A DNA stretch of 32,442 nt from JBEKZQ01 sp049509675 (GTDB taxonomy: Bacteria; Planctomycetota; Planctomycetia; Pirellulales; Thermoguttaceae), in the NCBI GenBank assembly GCA_049509675.1, contig JBEKZQ010000006.1, positions 1-32,442 on the forward strand, in the 5' to 3' direction. Positions 8,406 through 17,720 of the stretch are shown here, piece after piece (positions within the stretch are counted from its first letter, which is position 1; each line of letters starts with the position of its first letter). The translations under genes and the position numbers were made by a program. The notes under the pieces were generated by a model. The model worked only from the letters and a program-made list of their open reading frames with translations. It made no database searches and was not told the DNA's origin.

Positions 8406-9749
8406 ATGAGCGATGCAATTTTCGTGCTGAACGCCGGTTCCTCCAGCCTGAAGTTCTCGGTCTACGGCCTGGCGGATCAGGACCTCGGTGTGGTGGCACA
8501 CGGGGAGGTCGAGGGGCTGGGCGCGACGGCGCACTTCAAGGCGAAGGACGAGCGCGGCCGAACGCTGGCGGATGTGTCACTCGGCGACCCGACCAGCAGC
8601 GTCGGGCATGCGGAAGCGTTCGCGCACTTGGCGCATTGGGCTTACGAGCATTTCGCCGATGAACTTGTGCCACTCGCCGTAGGTCACCGCGTGGTTCACG
8701 GGGGGCTGACATTCAGCGAACCGACGCTGATTGATGCCGCAGTCATGACGAAACTGGAACAACTCATTCCGCTGGTACCGCTGCACCAACCGCACAACCT
8801 GAAGGCCATCAAAGCCGTGATGCAGTTGTGGCCGGACCTGCCGCAGGTCGCCTGCTTCGATACGGCGTTCCACCGCGGAAGGGCCCAGGTGACCGAGCGG
8901 TTCGGCCTGCCTGATGAACTATTCCGCCGGGGTGCGCGCCGCTGGGGGTTCCACGGGCTATCCAACGAGTACATCGCCGGCCGTTTGCGCCGCCTTGCTC
9001 CCGACCTCAGCGGCGGCCGGGTCATTGTCGCCCACCTGGGCAGCGGCTCTAGCCTGTGCGCCATGAGGGACGGCCAAAGCGTGGATACCACCATGAGTTT
9101 CTCGGCTCTGGATGGGCTGCCGATGGGCACGCGTTGCGGAACTCTCGATCCCGGCGTGATCCTCTTCCTGCTCCGGGACGGCTGGAGCGCCGATCGCATC
9201 GAGGACCTTGTCTACAAGCGATCCGGCCTGCTGGGAATCTCAAGCGTCAGCAACGACGTGCGTGCGCTGCTGGCAAGTGATTGCCCGCTGGCGGTCGAGG
9301 CGATCGAGTTCTTCGTGTATCGCGTTATCCGCGAAATTGGCTCGCTGACCGCGGCATTAGGCGGCTTGGATGGGCTCGTCTTCACCGCGGGCATCGGCGA
9401 GAACTCCCCGCTGATCCGCGAGCGGGTCTGCCAGGGGCTCACGTGGCTGGGCGTCCGCATCGACCCCGACGCGAACCAGCGTGGAAATGGGTGCGTCTCT
9501 CCCGAGGGATGTACACCATCGGTGTGGGTGATTCCGACCGACGAAGAGGCCATGATCGCCTCCCACACCCTGGCGGTCGTCCGCCCGCCAGCGGCACGCG
9601 CCCGCTGGCGCACACGCGCGCCTGTTGGCGAGCCAGCGTTGACACTCCCGCTGCGTCCTACAGACCTTGTCCCGTCCGGTCCGCAAGTCCTTGCTGGCAA
9701 TTGTCTTAGGGGACGAAGCACCGAAGTGGACGCCTCCGATGGCGAGTGA
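8406..9749 (+). CDS. ackA: Acetate kinase with repeat-encoded C-terminal extension
   Basis: Acetate kinase interconverts acetyl-phosphate + ADP and acetate + ATP. Family motifs are in order: VLNAGSSSLKFSVY (residues 7-20), GHRVVHGG near 92, FDTAFH near 152, RRWGFHGLSNEYIA near 180, HLGSGSSLCA then DGLPMGTRCGTLDPG, and TAGIGENSP near 328. ATG 8406 has GGAGAG upstream; an earlier GTG in frame (8352) lies over the promoter and is unlikely. The product is 447 residues against about 400 for the family. The native end is VIPTDEEAMIASHTLAVV near 394, and the remaining Arg/Pro-rich tail of about 50 residues is translated repeat copy B. Phosphoketolase, the source of acetyl-phosphate, is encoded downstream in the same orientation. 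Confidence 0.95.
   Translation: MSDAIFVLNAGSSSLKFSVYGLADQDLGVVAHGEVEGLGATAHFKAKDERGRTLADVSLGDPTSSVGHAEAFAHLAHWAYEHFADELVPLAVGHRVVHGGLTFSEPTLIDAAVMTKLEQLIPLVPLHQPHNLKAIKAVMQLWPDLPQVACFDTAFHRGRAQVTERFGLPDELFRRGARRWGFHGLSNEYIAGRLRRLAPDLSGGRVIVAHLGSGSSLCAMRDGQSVDTTMSFSALDGLPMGTRCGTLDPGVILFLLRDGWSADRIEDLVYKRSGLLGISSVSNDVRALLASDCPLAVEAIEFFVYRVIREIGSLTAALGGLDGLVFTAGIGENSPLIRERVCQGLTWLGVRIDPDANQRGNGCVSPEGCTPSVWVIPTDEEAMIASHTLAVVRPPAARARWRTRAPVGEPALTLPLRPTDLVPSGPQVLAGNCLRGRSTEVDASDGE
9594..9745 (+). repeat. Promoter-bearing repeat, copy B (degenerate)
   Basis: This is the same layout as copies A and C: two 20-bp units (9594-9613, 9614-9633), TTGACA at 9639-9644, and CCGCAAGTCCTTG, which is shared exactly with copy C. 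At the position expected for the sigma54 site there is GG but no GC at -12. The copy lies inside the 3' end of the ackA reading frame. Confidence 0.75.
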
Positions 9750-9752
9750 ACC

Positions 9753-10202
9753 ATGAATTCAACCGTAGTTACTGCAATGGCTGCGGCACTGGGTTCCTTG
9801 CTGGGTGCCGCTGCTTCCATCGCTACGACTTGGATCACGCAGCGCACGCAGACCATTCGTGCCCATTCGGAATGGACGCTGCGCGAGCGCGAGTCTTTGT
9901 ACAGGGAGTTCATCACGGAGGCTTCGCGCCTGACCGTTGATGCACTGGCCCACTGCCTGGAACGGCCGGATCAGCTCATGGCCCTTTACGGGATTCTGAG
10001 TCGCATTCGACTCATGTCCGGGGAAGAAGTTGTGCGTCAGGGCGAAGCTTGTTGCCGTCGAATCATCGAACTGTACGGGCGGCCCAATCTAACGACAGAT
10101 CAGATCCGCGCAGTCGCCGAGGGCCATGACCTCGATGGCATGGACCCGCTCAAGGAGTTCAGCACCGCTTGTCGGAAGGAACTGTTGGCAAGGCACTGGT
10201 GA
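9753..10202 (+). CDS. Hypothetical protein with N-terminal membrane anchor
   Basis: This 149-residue protein starts at ATG 9753, 3 bp after the ackA stop. Residues 5-27 (VVTAMAAALGSLLGAAASIATTW) form one membrane segment. The rest is a charged helical cytoplasmic part (SEWTLRERESLYREFITEASRLTVDALAH) likely to form coiled-coil. Similar single-helix proteins of unknown role are common in bacteria. Its position inside the acetate kinase operon suggests co-expression, but no functional link can be argued. Confidence 0.65.
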   Translation: MNSTVVTAMAAALGSLLGAAASIATTWITQRTQTIRAHSEWTLRERESLYREFITEASRLTVDALAHCLERPDQLMALYGILSRIRLMSGEEVVRQGEACCRRIIELYGRPNLTTDQIRAVAEGHDLDGMDPLKEFSTACRKELLARHW

Positions 10203-10302
10203 TCGGTCACACACATTACGGCGAGGTGAGCGGTGGCAGAGGAGCAAATCGGCCTCTCTCGTCGGAATTGAATGTAGTTGCGTAATCCGCCGGCAAGTAG
10301 TA

Positions 10303-10584
10303 ATGAAGAGAACTCCAATGTCAGTGACGAACATTCTCTACAGACGTCTCGCAGAATATGCGGACGACGCATCAACCGGCGCGATTGGCAATGATTTTGA
10401 CGATCGCGACGAGTGGGAAGAACTCCCCGTCCTCTTGCGGGGTGGCGATGTGAGCGACTTGATCAGGGTGGCGCAGCAGCAAGGCTTGTCCGCTTCGACC
10501 CTAGCCGGTAGCATTCTGCGTGAATTCCTCCACTCCTCCGAGAACTATGCCGGCGAAAGACGCTTGCCAGGGAGTCGGCCATGA
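10303..10584 (+). CDS. Small acidic hypothetical protein
   Basis: Ninety-three residues from ATG 10303 (ATG 10318 is an alternative start with AAGAGA in front). The product is acidic at the N-terminal end (YADDASTGAIGNDFDDRDEWEEL), followed by a helix pair (DVSDLIRVAQQQGLSASTLAGSILREFL) that resembles a ribbon-helix-helix or short HTH. Its TGA overlaps the rpiA ATG (ATGA at 10581-10584), so it is translated in the same operon as rpiA. No family is recognised. Confidence 0.55.
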   Translation: MKRTPMSVTNILYRRLAEYADDASTGAIGNDFDDRDEWEELPVLLRGGDVSDLIRVAQQQGLSASTLAGSILREFLHSSENYAGERRLPGSRP

Positions 10585-11297
10585 CAATCATCGAACGGGC
10601 CTTGGACTTGGTGACAAACGATGCGCGGGTCGGTCTCGGTTCCGGCCATGCCGCCCAGGCCTTCGTGAGGGCCCTCGGCGAACGCGTTCGGCGCGGGCGC
10701 CTGCGCGTCCACGGCGTGCCTGCTTCCGAGGAGACAGCAAGTCTGTCCCGGAACGAAGGCATTCCGCTGCTGAGCCTTGCGGAAGCCGAAATCCTCGACC
10801 TGACCGTGGATGGCGCGGACGAGGTCGACCCCCAGCTTGACCTGATCAAGGGCTACGGCCGGGATATGGTCCGGGAAAAGATCGTCGCCGCCTCATCGCA
10901 CCGACTAGTCATTTTAGTGGGTGACGAGAAGCGCGTCCCCCAACTGGGAACGCGCGGCAAATTGCCGGTCGAAGTAGTCCCCTTTGCTTTGCCCTTGTGT
11001 GAGCGGCGGCTGGCCGAACTAGGCTGTCAGCCAGTTCCTTACGTTCGAGAAGGCAGATTGTTCGTGACCGACAACGGCAATCATATCCTCGATTGCCAAA
11101 TCCGCCCGATCCCGGACGCGGTTCGGTTGGAAATGGACATCCGTGCGATTCCCGGCGTGGTGGGCACCGGGTTGTTCCTGGGAATGGCCGACACCGTTCT
11201 CGTCGGGGACCGGAACGATTTCCGGTTCATCGAGGAGAGACGGCGCGGGGACCACCGACGACGGCCGGCTCCCGCGTCGTCCAAGATACAGGCTTGA
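10581..11297 (+). CDS. rpiA: Ribose-5-phosphate isomerase A
   Basis: RpiA interconverts ribose-5-phosphate and ribulose-5-phosphate. Family motifs are GLGSGHAAQAFV (phosphate-binding loop, residues 18-29), VDGADEVDPQLDLIKGYGRDMVREKIVAASS (about 76-106, with the catalytic Asp, Lys and Glu positions present), VEVVPFA and VTDNGNHILDC. The usual KGGGGALLREK motif is altered to KGYGRDMVREK, so substrate affinity may differ. The normal family end is near FLGMADTVLVG. The last 25 or so residues are Arg-rich and run into a transaldolase remnant, so the 3' end is probably a recombination junction. It starts inside the stop of the preceding gene. Confidence 0.93.
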   Translation: MTIIERALDLVTNDARVGLGSGHAAQAFVRALGERVRRGRLRVHGVPASEETASLSRNEGIPLLSLAEAEILDLTVDGADEVDPQLDLIKGYGRDMVREKIVAASSHRLVILVGDEKRVPQLGTRGKLPVEVVPFALPLCERRLAELGCQPVPYVREGRLFVTDNGNHILDCQIRPIPDAVRLEMDIRAIPGVVGTGLFLGMADTVLVGDRNDFRFIEERRRGDHRRRPAPASSKIQA

Positions 11298-11548
11298 CGA
11301 TCAGCCCCGACCTGCTGGCACAAATGGAGAAGGCAGAAGGCTCCGTCCCTCGCCGCTTGAGCGTGGAAGGGGCCAAAGCATCTCAAGAGGAGAAGATCCA
11401 CCTGGATGAAAAGACGTTTCGCTGGATGCACAACGAGGACGCCATGGCCACGGAAAAGCTGGCCGAAGGCATCCGCAAGTTCTACGCCGACGCGCGCAAG
11501 CTGGAACAGTACGCCCAGGCGCGAGTAACCGAGAAAGTGGCGGTTTGA
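11294..11548 (+). pseudogene. tal: Transaldolase, C-terminal remnant
   Basis: The frame gives LTISPDLLAQMEKAEGSVPR, then KTFRWMHNEDAMATEKLAEG and IRKFYADARKLEQYA, which is the C-terminal end of transaldolase. Only about 84 residues are present; the barrel with the Schiff-base lysine is absent. The frame can begin at a TTG overlapping the rpiA stop, and the homology begins right there. This looks like a deletion that fused the 3' end of a tal gene to rpiA. A translated fragment would be inactive. Confidence 0.8.
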
Positions 11549-11663
11549 AGGGATACCGACTGCCGAACGGTCGAATGGTGAGCGATGACAATGGCAGCAA
11601 TTACCGCTCACAACCCGTCATCCGTGACTAACCCGTCGCTGCCGACCAGACAAGGAATCACGC

Positions 11664-14126
11664 ATGTCAACTACAACGACCGAGGTGAAACAGAAGACCG
11701 GAAATGGCAGCGAGGCTTCGGCGGCGGCCCCGCTTTCTGCCGAGGAGCTGCGCAAGATGCACGCCTACTGGCGCGCCGCGAACTACCTGTCCGTCGGCCA
11801 AATCTATTTGATGGACAATCCGCTCCTGAAGGAGCCATTGCAACTGAAGCACGTCAAGCCGCGTCTGCTGGGTCACTGGGGAACCACGTCGGGCCAGAAT
11901 TTTCTCTATGTTCACCTGAATCGGGTCATCAAGCTCTACGACCTGAACATGCTCTACATCTCCGGCCCCGGGCACGGCGGGCCGGCCCTGGTTGCCAACG
12001 TTTACCTCGAAGGGACGTACAGCGAGGTCTACCCCAACATCGGCCAGGACGAAGCGGGCCTGAAGCGACTGTTCACCCAGTTCTCGTTCCCCGGCGGAAT
12101 TCCCAGTCATGTCGCCCCGGAAACGCCCGGTTCGATCCACGAAGGCGGAGAGTTGGGCTACGCCCTGTCGCACGCCTACGGGGCGGCCTTTGATAATCCC
12201 GACTTGATCGTTGCCTGCGTCGTGGGCGACGGCGAGGCCGAGACAGGCCCGCTAGCCACCGGCTGGCACGGCAACAAGTTCCTCAACCCCGTGCGCGACG
12301 GCTGTGTGCTGCCCATTCTGCACCTGAACGGTTACAAGATCGCCAACCCCACCGTCCTGGCCCGCATCAGCCACGAGGAGTTGGACTCGCTGATGCGCGG
12401 CTACGGCTACACGCCATATTTTGTCGAAGGGGACGACCCGGCGAAAATGCATCAGCTCTTGGCGGGCACCCTCGACCGCGTCATCGGCGAGATCAAGGCC
12501 ATTCAGGCCGACGCCCGCAGCAATGGCTTCACCAATCGCCCCTCGTGGCCCATGATCGTCTTCCGCAGCCCCAAGGGGTGGACGGGGCCGAAGGAAGTCG
12601 ATGGCCTGAAGACGGAAGGTTACTGGCGCTCGCACCAGGTGCCAATGGGCGACATGGCCAAGCCTGGACATGTGCAGGTCCTCGAAACCTGGATGAAGAG
12701 CTACAAGCCGGAAGAGCTGTTCGACAAAACGGGCCGCCTCGTCCCGGAATTGGCTGCGCTGCCACCCAAGGGCGAGAAACGCATGAGCGCGAATCCGCAC
12801 ACCAACGGCGGCATGCTGCTTAAGGATCTTAAGCTGCCGGACTTCCGGGAGTACGCCGTCGAGGTGCCCAGCCCTGGCGCCAAGGACGCGGAGGCGACGC
12901 GGGTCATGGGAAAGTTCCTCCGCGACGTCATGAAAATTAATCTCGACAGCCGTAACTTCCGGCTGGTCAGCCCGGACGAATCCAACTCCAACCGCTGGCA
13001 GGACGTCCTCGAAGTCACCAACCGCGCCTGGGTGGCCGAGACGTTACCCTACGACGACCACCTCAACCCGGATGGTCGCGTCATGGAGGTTCTCAGTGAG
13101 CACCAATGCCAGGGCTGGCTGGAGGGCTATCTGCTCTCTGGGCGGCACGGCTTCTTCTCGTGCTACGAGGCCTTTATCCACATCATCGATTCGATGTTCA
13201 ACCAGCACGCCAAGTGGTTGAAGGTGACGCGGCATATTCCCTGGCGGCGGCCGATCGCCTCGCTGAATTACCTGCTGTCCTCGCTCGTCTGGCGCCAGGA
13301 TCACAACGGTTTCAGCCACCAGGATCCCGGTTTCATCGACCACGTCGTGAACAAAAAGGCGGAAGTCATCCGCGTCTACCTGCCGCCGGATGCCAACACG
13401 CTTCTGAGCGTGACCGACCACTGCCTGCGCAGCCGGCACTACGTCAATCTCGTCGTGGCCGGAAAGCAATTGGCGCCACAATGGCTGACCATGGACCAGG
13501 CGGTCAAGCACTGCACGGCCGGCATCGGCATCTGGGATTGGGCCAGCAACGACCAGTTTGGCGAGCCCGATGTCGTCATGGCCTGCTGCGGCGACGTGCC
13601 GACGCTGGAAACCCTCGCCGCGGTGGACCTGCTCCGCAAGCACCTCCCGGAGCTGAAAGTCCGCGTGATCAACGTTGTGGATCTGATGAAGCTCCAGCCA
13701 GCGAGCGAACATCCGCACGGCTTGAGCGACCAGGACTTCGACAGTCTCTTCACGAAGGACAAGCCGATCATCTTTGCGTTCCACGGCTACCCCTGGCTGA
13801 TCCATCGTCTGACCTACCGCCGCACCGGCCACAAGAACCTGCACGTGCGCGGCTACAAGGAGGAGGGCACGACCACGACCCCCTTCGACATGGTGGTGCT
13901 GAATGATCTGGACCGCTACCACTTGATCATGGACGTGATTGATCGGCTGCCACAGTTGGGCGCTCGGGCGGCGTACTTCAAGCAGGCGCTCCGCGAGAAG
14001 TTGATCGAACACAAGCAGTACATCTGCCAGCACGGCGACGACATGCCGGAAATCACCGAGTGGCGGTGGGGGCAGGACGAGAAGGCCGCCGGGCGGCGGG
14101 CCCGCGACACCGCGGGGGATTTCTGA
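11664..14126 (+). CDS. xfp: Phosphoketolase (xylulose-5-P/fructose-6-P)
   Basis: This thiamine-diphosphate enzyme cleaves xylulose-5-phosphate and/or fructose-6-phosphate with phosphate to acetyl-phosphate plus glyceraldehyde-3-phosphate or erythrose-4-phosphate. The 820-residue length is typical. Visible motifs are YISGPGHGGPALVAN near 95-110, TPGSIHEGGELGYALSHAYG near 155, the ThDP/Mg site GDGEAETGPLATGWHGNKFLN near 189, SGRHGFFSCYEAF near 495, and the C-terminal domain GHKNLHVRGYKEEGTTTTPFDM. AAGGA precedes ATG 11664 by about 8 bp. It is followed 31 bp later by glycogen phosphorylase. Whether it is dual or single specificity cannot be read from the sequence by eye. Its product feeds the acetate kinase encoded upstream. 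Confidence 0.97.
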   Translation: MSTTTTEVKQKTGNGSEASAAAPLSAEELRKMHAYWRAANYLSVGQIYLMDNPLLKEPLQLKHVKPRLLGHWGTTSGQNFLYVHLNRVIKLYDLNMLYISGPGHGGPALVANVYLEGTYSEVYPNIGQDEAGLKRLFTQFSFPGGIPSHVAPETPGSIHEGGELGYALSHAYGAAFDNPDLIVACVVGDGEAETGPLATGWHGNKFLNPVRDGCVLPILHLNGYKIANPTVLARISHEELDSLMRGYGYTPYFVEGDDPAKMHQLLAGTLDRVIGEIKAIQADARSNGFTNRPSWPMIVFRSPKGWTGPKEVDGLKTEGYWRSHQVPMGDMAKPGHVQVLETWMKSYKPEELFDKTGRLVPELAALPPKGEKRMSANPHTNGGMLLKDLKLPDFREYAVEVPSPGAKDAEATRVMGKFLRDVMKINLDSRNFRLVSPDESNSNRWQDVLEVTNRAWVAETLPYDDHLNPDGRVMEVLSEHQCQGWLEGYLLSGRHGFFSCYEAFIHIIDSMFNQHAKWLKVTRHIPWRRPIASLNYLLSSLVWRQDHNGFSHQDPGFIDHVVNKKAEVIRVYLPPDANTLLSVTDHCLRSRHYVNLVVAGKQLAPQWLTMDQAVKHCTAGIGIWDWASNDQFGEPDVVMACCGDVPTLETLAAVDLLRKHLPELKVRVINVVDLMKLQPASEHPHGLSDQDFDSLFTKDKPIIFAFHGYPWLIHRLTYRRTGHKNLHVRGYKEEGTTTTPFDMVVLNDLDRYHLIMDVIDRLPQLGARAAYFKQALREKLIEHKQYICQHGDDMPEITEWRWGQDEKAAGRRARDTAGDF

Positions 14127-14157
14127 AACACCAAATACGCAGATAAGGAACACAGCT

Positions 14158-16668
14158 ATGACCACAAAGCAGAAAGCGGTCTCTACGGCCTCAATGGAAC
14201 CGGACGGTTTGGCCAGTCTAATCGAGCAATACGGGTGCGGTCCGGTGGAGTTCGCCGGCACGGATGAGGCGCTTTACGAGCGGCACCTGCTCTTCGATAA
14301 CGTCGTCAAACCGACCGCCGCAGGCCCGCGAGAACGCTTCGAGGCCGTTGCCCGCTCCGTCCGGGACGTCCTCTCGCAACGCTGGTTGCTCACCGAGGAC
14401 ACCTATGAGCGCGAGAACCCCAAGCGAGTCTATTACCTTTCGATGGAGTTTCTCATCGGGCGCTGCCTGGCAAACAATGTGACGAACCTCTTGCTCGACG
14501 CCATCGCCAGGCAAGCTGTCAAGCAGAAGAACCTTGATTGGCTCGGCATGCTTGAGGCAGAACCCGACGCCGGCCTTGGCAACGGCGGACTCGGGCGCCT
14601 GGCCGCCTGTTTCCTCGACTCGATGGCCACGATGCAACTTCCTGCTATGGGCTACGGTCTGCGGTACGAATACGGCATCTTTCGCCAGACGATCCAGGAC
14701 GGCCGTCAGCACGAGCGGCCCGACCACTGGCTCCGCCGGCCGGATCCCTGGGAGGTCGCTCGCCCTTACGAGAAGGTGGAAGTCAAGCTGGGTTGCTCCT
14801 TCGAGTTCCGTGGTGGGAACTTGCGTCCGATCCTCGGCCAGGCGTCCACGCTGTTCGGCATCCCTTTCGACCGCCCGGTGGTCGGCTACGGCGGCAAGAC
14901 GATCAACACGCTTCGGCTCTGGGCCGCCGCGGCGCCGGACTACTTCGATTTTCAGAGATTCAGCGCCGGCGATTTTGTCGCCGCGGGCGCCGAGACGCTC
15001 ACGGCCGAGACGCTCACGCGGGTACTGTATCCCGATGATTCCACGAGCATGGGGCAGGGACTGCGCTTCGTGCAGGAGTATTTCCTGGTGGCCTGCTCGC
15101 TGGCCGACCTCGTGCGGCGTTTCCGCTGCAACAACGCCGATTGGAACACGCTTCCCGAGAAAGTCGCCATCCAGCTCAACGACACCCACCCGACGATGGC
15201 CGTCCCCGAGTTGATGCGAATTCTCTTGGACGAGGCGCACCTTGGCTGGGACCAGGCATGGTCGCTGACCCAGCGGACTCTCGCCTACACGAACCACACC
15301 TTGCTCCCGGAGGCCTTGGAAAAATGGCCGGTCGCCTGGTTTGAGATGATGCTGCCCCGTCACCTGGAGATTGTCTACGAGATCAACCGCCGCCTGCTCG
15401 ATTCCGTGCGGAATCGCTTCCCCGGCGACGAGGGCCGCGTCCAGCGCATCAGTCTGGTCGAGGAAGGCGCCAACACGCACGTTTGTATGGCGAACTTGGC
15501 CATCGTCGGATCGCACAGCACCAACGGCGTGGCGGCGATCCACTCGAAGCTGTTGCGCACGACCACGGTCAAAGATTTGGCCGAGATGTTCCCCGAGCGT
15601 TTCAGCAACAAGACCAACGGCGTCACGCCGCGCCGCTGGTTGCTTTTGGCGAACCCGGCCCTGGCCAGCACGATCACCGCCGCCATTGGCGACGGCTGGA
15701 TCAGCGACCTGGCCCAATTGAGCAAGCTCAAACCGTTGGCCGACGACCGGGGCTTTCGCAACGAGTTCCGCAAGGCCAAGCGCGAGGCCAAAGCCCAGTT
15801 CGCCCAGTGGCTCAAAGCCACCTCCGGGCAAACCGTGGATCCCGACACCGTCTTTGATTGCCAGGTCAAGCGCATCCACGAGTACAAGCGGCAACTGCTC
15901 AATGCCTTGCGCATCGTCGTGCTCTACAACCGGCTGCGGGCGGACCCGAACCTGAAGATGCCGCCGCGGACATTCTTCTTCGCGGGGAAGGCGGCGCCCG
16001 CCTATCATCTCGCCAAGCTGATCATCAAGTTCATCAATAACCTGGCCGAAACCATCGACGGCGACCCGGCGCTCCGCGGCCGGCTTCAGGTCGTGTTTCT
16101 GCCCGAGTACAATGTGTCGCTCGCCGAGCGTCTCATTCCCGCCAGCGACGTCTCCAACCAGATCTCGACGGCCGGCTACGAGGCCAGCGGCACGAGCAAC
16201 ATGAAGTTCATGATGAACGGCGCGCTGACGATCGGCACGCGCGACGGCGCCACGATCGAGATGGCCGAGGAAGCGGGCGAGGAGAACTTCTTCCTGTTCG
16301 GCCTGACGGCAACGCAAGTCACCGACAGCCGCAGTTGGTACAACCCGCACTGGCACTACGAACACGAGCCGGAAACCCGCGCGGCGCTGGACCTGATCTT
16401 CGCTAATCACTTCAGCCGCTACGAGCCGGGGGTCTTCGCTCCCTTGCGCGACGCACTGCTGACCCATGGCGACCACTACATGCACTTGGCCGACCTGAAG
16501 TCCTACCTGGAGGCCGACCAGCGCCTGGTCGATTTGTATGCCGACCCGGATGCCTGGGCGCGCAAGGCCATCCTGAATGTCGCTGGGTCTGGGATGTTCT
16601 CCAGCGACCGAACCATTGCCGAGTATGCGTCCCTCATCTGGAATGCGGAGCCCTGTCCAGTGTCCTGA
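14158..16668 (+). CDS. glgP: Glycogen phosphorylase
   Basis: GlgP releases glucose-1-phosphate from glycogen chain ends using phosphate and PLP. The 836-residue protein has the family signature throughout: RVYYLSMEFLIGRCLANN near 90, LGNGGLGRLAACFLDSMAT near 142, GYGLRYEYGIFRQ, QLNDTHPTMAVPELMRIL, TNKTNGVTPRRWLL, VKRIHEYKRQLLNALR and the PLP site EASGTSNMKFMMNGALTIGT, with the Schiff-base lysine near residue 683. It follows xfp by 31 bp, so the two probably share a transcript. This pairs glycogen breakdown directly with phosphoketolase. GlgX, encoded further downstream, would supply debranched chains. Confidence 0.97.
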   Translation: MTTKQKAVSTASMEPDGLASLIEQYGCGPVEFAGTDEALYERHLLFDNVVKPTAAGPRERFEAVARSVRDVLSQRWLLTEDTYERENPKRVYYLSMEFLIGRCLANNVTNLLLDAIARQAVKQKNLDWLGMLEAEPDAGLGNGGLGRLAACFLDSMATMQLPAMGYGLRYEYGIFRQTIQDGRQHERPDHWLRRPDPWEVARPYEKVEVKLGCSFEFRGGNLRPILGQASTLFGIPFDRPVVGYGGKTINTLRLWAAAAPDYFDFQRFSAGDFVAAGAETLTAETLTRVLYPDDSTSMGQGLRFVQEYFLVACSLADLVRRFRCNNADWNTLPEKVAIQLNDTHPTMAVPELMRILLDEAHLGWDQAWSLTQRTLAYTNHTLLPEALEKWPVAWFEMMLPRHLEIVYEINRRLLDSVRNRFPGDEGRVQRISLVEEGANTHVCMANLAIVGSHSTNGVAAIHSKLLRTTTVKDLAEMFPERFSNKTNGVTPRRWLLLANPALASTITAAIGDGWISDLAQLSKLKPLADDRGFRNEFRKAKREAKAQFAQWLKATSGQTVDPDTVFDCQVKRIHEYKRQLLNALRIVVLYNRLRADPNLKMPPRTFFFAGKAAPAYHLAKLIIKFINNLAETIDGDPALRGRLQVVFLPEYNVSLAERLIPASDVSNQISTAGYEASGTSNMKFMMNGALTIGTRDGATIEMAEEAGEENFFLFGLTATQVTDSRSWYNPHWHYEHEPETRAALDLIFANHFSRYEPGVFAPLRDALLTHGDHYMHLADLKSYLEADQRLVDLYADPDAWARKAILNVAGSGMFSSDRTIAEYASLIWNAEPCPVS

Positions 16669-16764
16669 CGAAGATCTAGCCGAAGGCATATTGCCCATTG
16701 AGAGACCGCAGTTCGCGCCGGACATTGTGGCGGGCGTCACTTTGGCGGCATTAGGAGTGCAACC

Positions 16765-17677
16765 ATGGCCGAACGAACCGAAGTCGTGACTTCCGAAGCG
16801 ATTTCCCTCCGCATGATCGAGTACGGCATCGAGCTTGCCCGTGACGTGGGGGCCGCCGCGATGCTCATTAGTGCGGACGTTCCCCTTCCGTGCGTCACAA
16901 TCCGGGCGGCTCTCGCCGGAATGCCGTTTCGCGTCATCATGGCGAACCGAGGGGCCGTTCCGCACGCGGATCCCGTCTTCTCGCACGTGACGATTCCCCA
17001 AGTCCACTTAACGCGATCGGGGCAAATCAAGGTGGCGCTTGCTCATCGGCCTTGCCCGTGGCCTCTTGAAGCGGGGCGACCGGGTGGTCTGCCTGAGCGG
17101 AGTTGACGGTGCGGATGCCATCGACGCGATGATTGTGCTCACCCTCGGCTCGGAGCCGGAGGTATTCAGCACATTTGACGCCGACACGCTGGGACCGGAC
17201 GTTAAGCCGGAGGTGTTCGAGCGCCTCGTGTCCCTGGCGACGCAACTGGCTGCCGAAGGACGCGAGGGACGTCCAGTCGGGGCCCTCTTCGTTCTCGGGG
17301 ACAGCGAGCGGGTCCTCCCGATGACCCGCAGCCTGGTCCTCAACCCGTTTCTCGGCTATCCCGAGAGCGACCGGAACATCCTCGATCCGCTTCTAGAAGA
17401 GACCCTCAAGGAGTTCTCGGCAATCGACGGGGCGTTCATCATTCGCGGCGACGGGGTGGTCTTGGCTGCGGGAGTGCAACTGCTCCCTACGCAACCCGCA
17501 ATCGTGCTGCCGATAGGGCTTGGTACGCGACACGCCGCCGCCGCGGCAACAACAGCCTCGACCAATGCGGTGGCCGTCGCAATATCGCAATCGACCGGCA
17601 CGGTCACGATATTCCGAGAGGGGACACTCATTGCCAGCCTTCCTCGGCCGACCGGATGGAGCCACCTTAGCGGATGA
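16765..17677 (+). pseudogene. Diadenylate-cyclase-like protein, one frameshift
   Basis: Two frames make one protein. Frame 1 (ATG 16765, with TAGGAGTGCAACC upstream) gives a pyruvate-kinase-C-like alpha/beta domain ending VHLTRSGQIKVAL. The frame +1 from 17042 continues LIGLARGLLKRGDRVVCL through to the DisA_N-type domain, with DGAFIIRGDG near the end and GLGTRHAAAAATTASTNAVAVAISQSTGTVTIF. The break lies in the CTTGCTC at 17038-17044; removal of one base restores about 303 residues. The architecture resembles archaeal DacZ-type and related bacterial c-di-AMP synthase proteins. The usual third residue of the RHR motif is Ala here. It is broken as sequenced: a true mutation, programmed shifting and sequencing error cannot be separated. 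Confidence 0.75.
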
Positions 17678-17720
17678 GAGGTGCCAGCGTGTGTCCGTAT
17701 AGCAATCTGAACACCGAATA

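Noticed and set aside
11628..11645. Sigma54-like site upstream of xfp (GG in ATGGCAGC)
   Set aside because: The spacing to the next GC is 11 bp, not 10; sigma54 promoters tolerate this poorly.
13044..14261. 405-residue minus-strand open frame opposite xfp
   Set aside because: Antisense of a well-conserved phosphoketolase; no recognisable domain.
14218..17007. 929-residue minus-strand open frame opposite glgP
   Set aside because: It is the antisense of a perfect glycogen phosphorylase and of the next gene; no motif, typical of GC-rich codon shadow.
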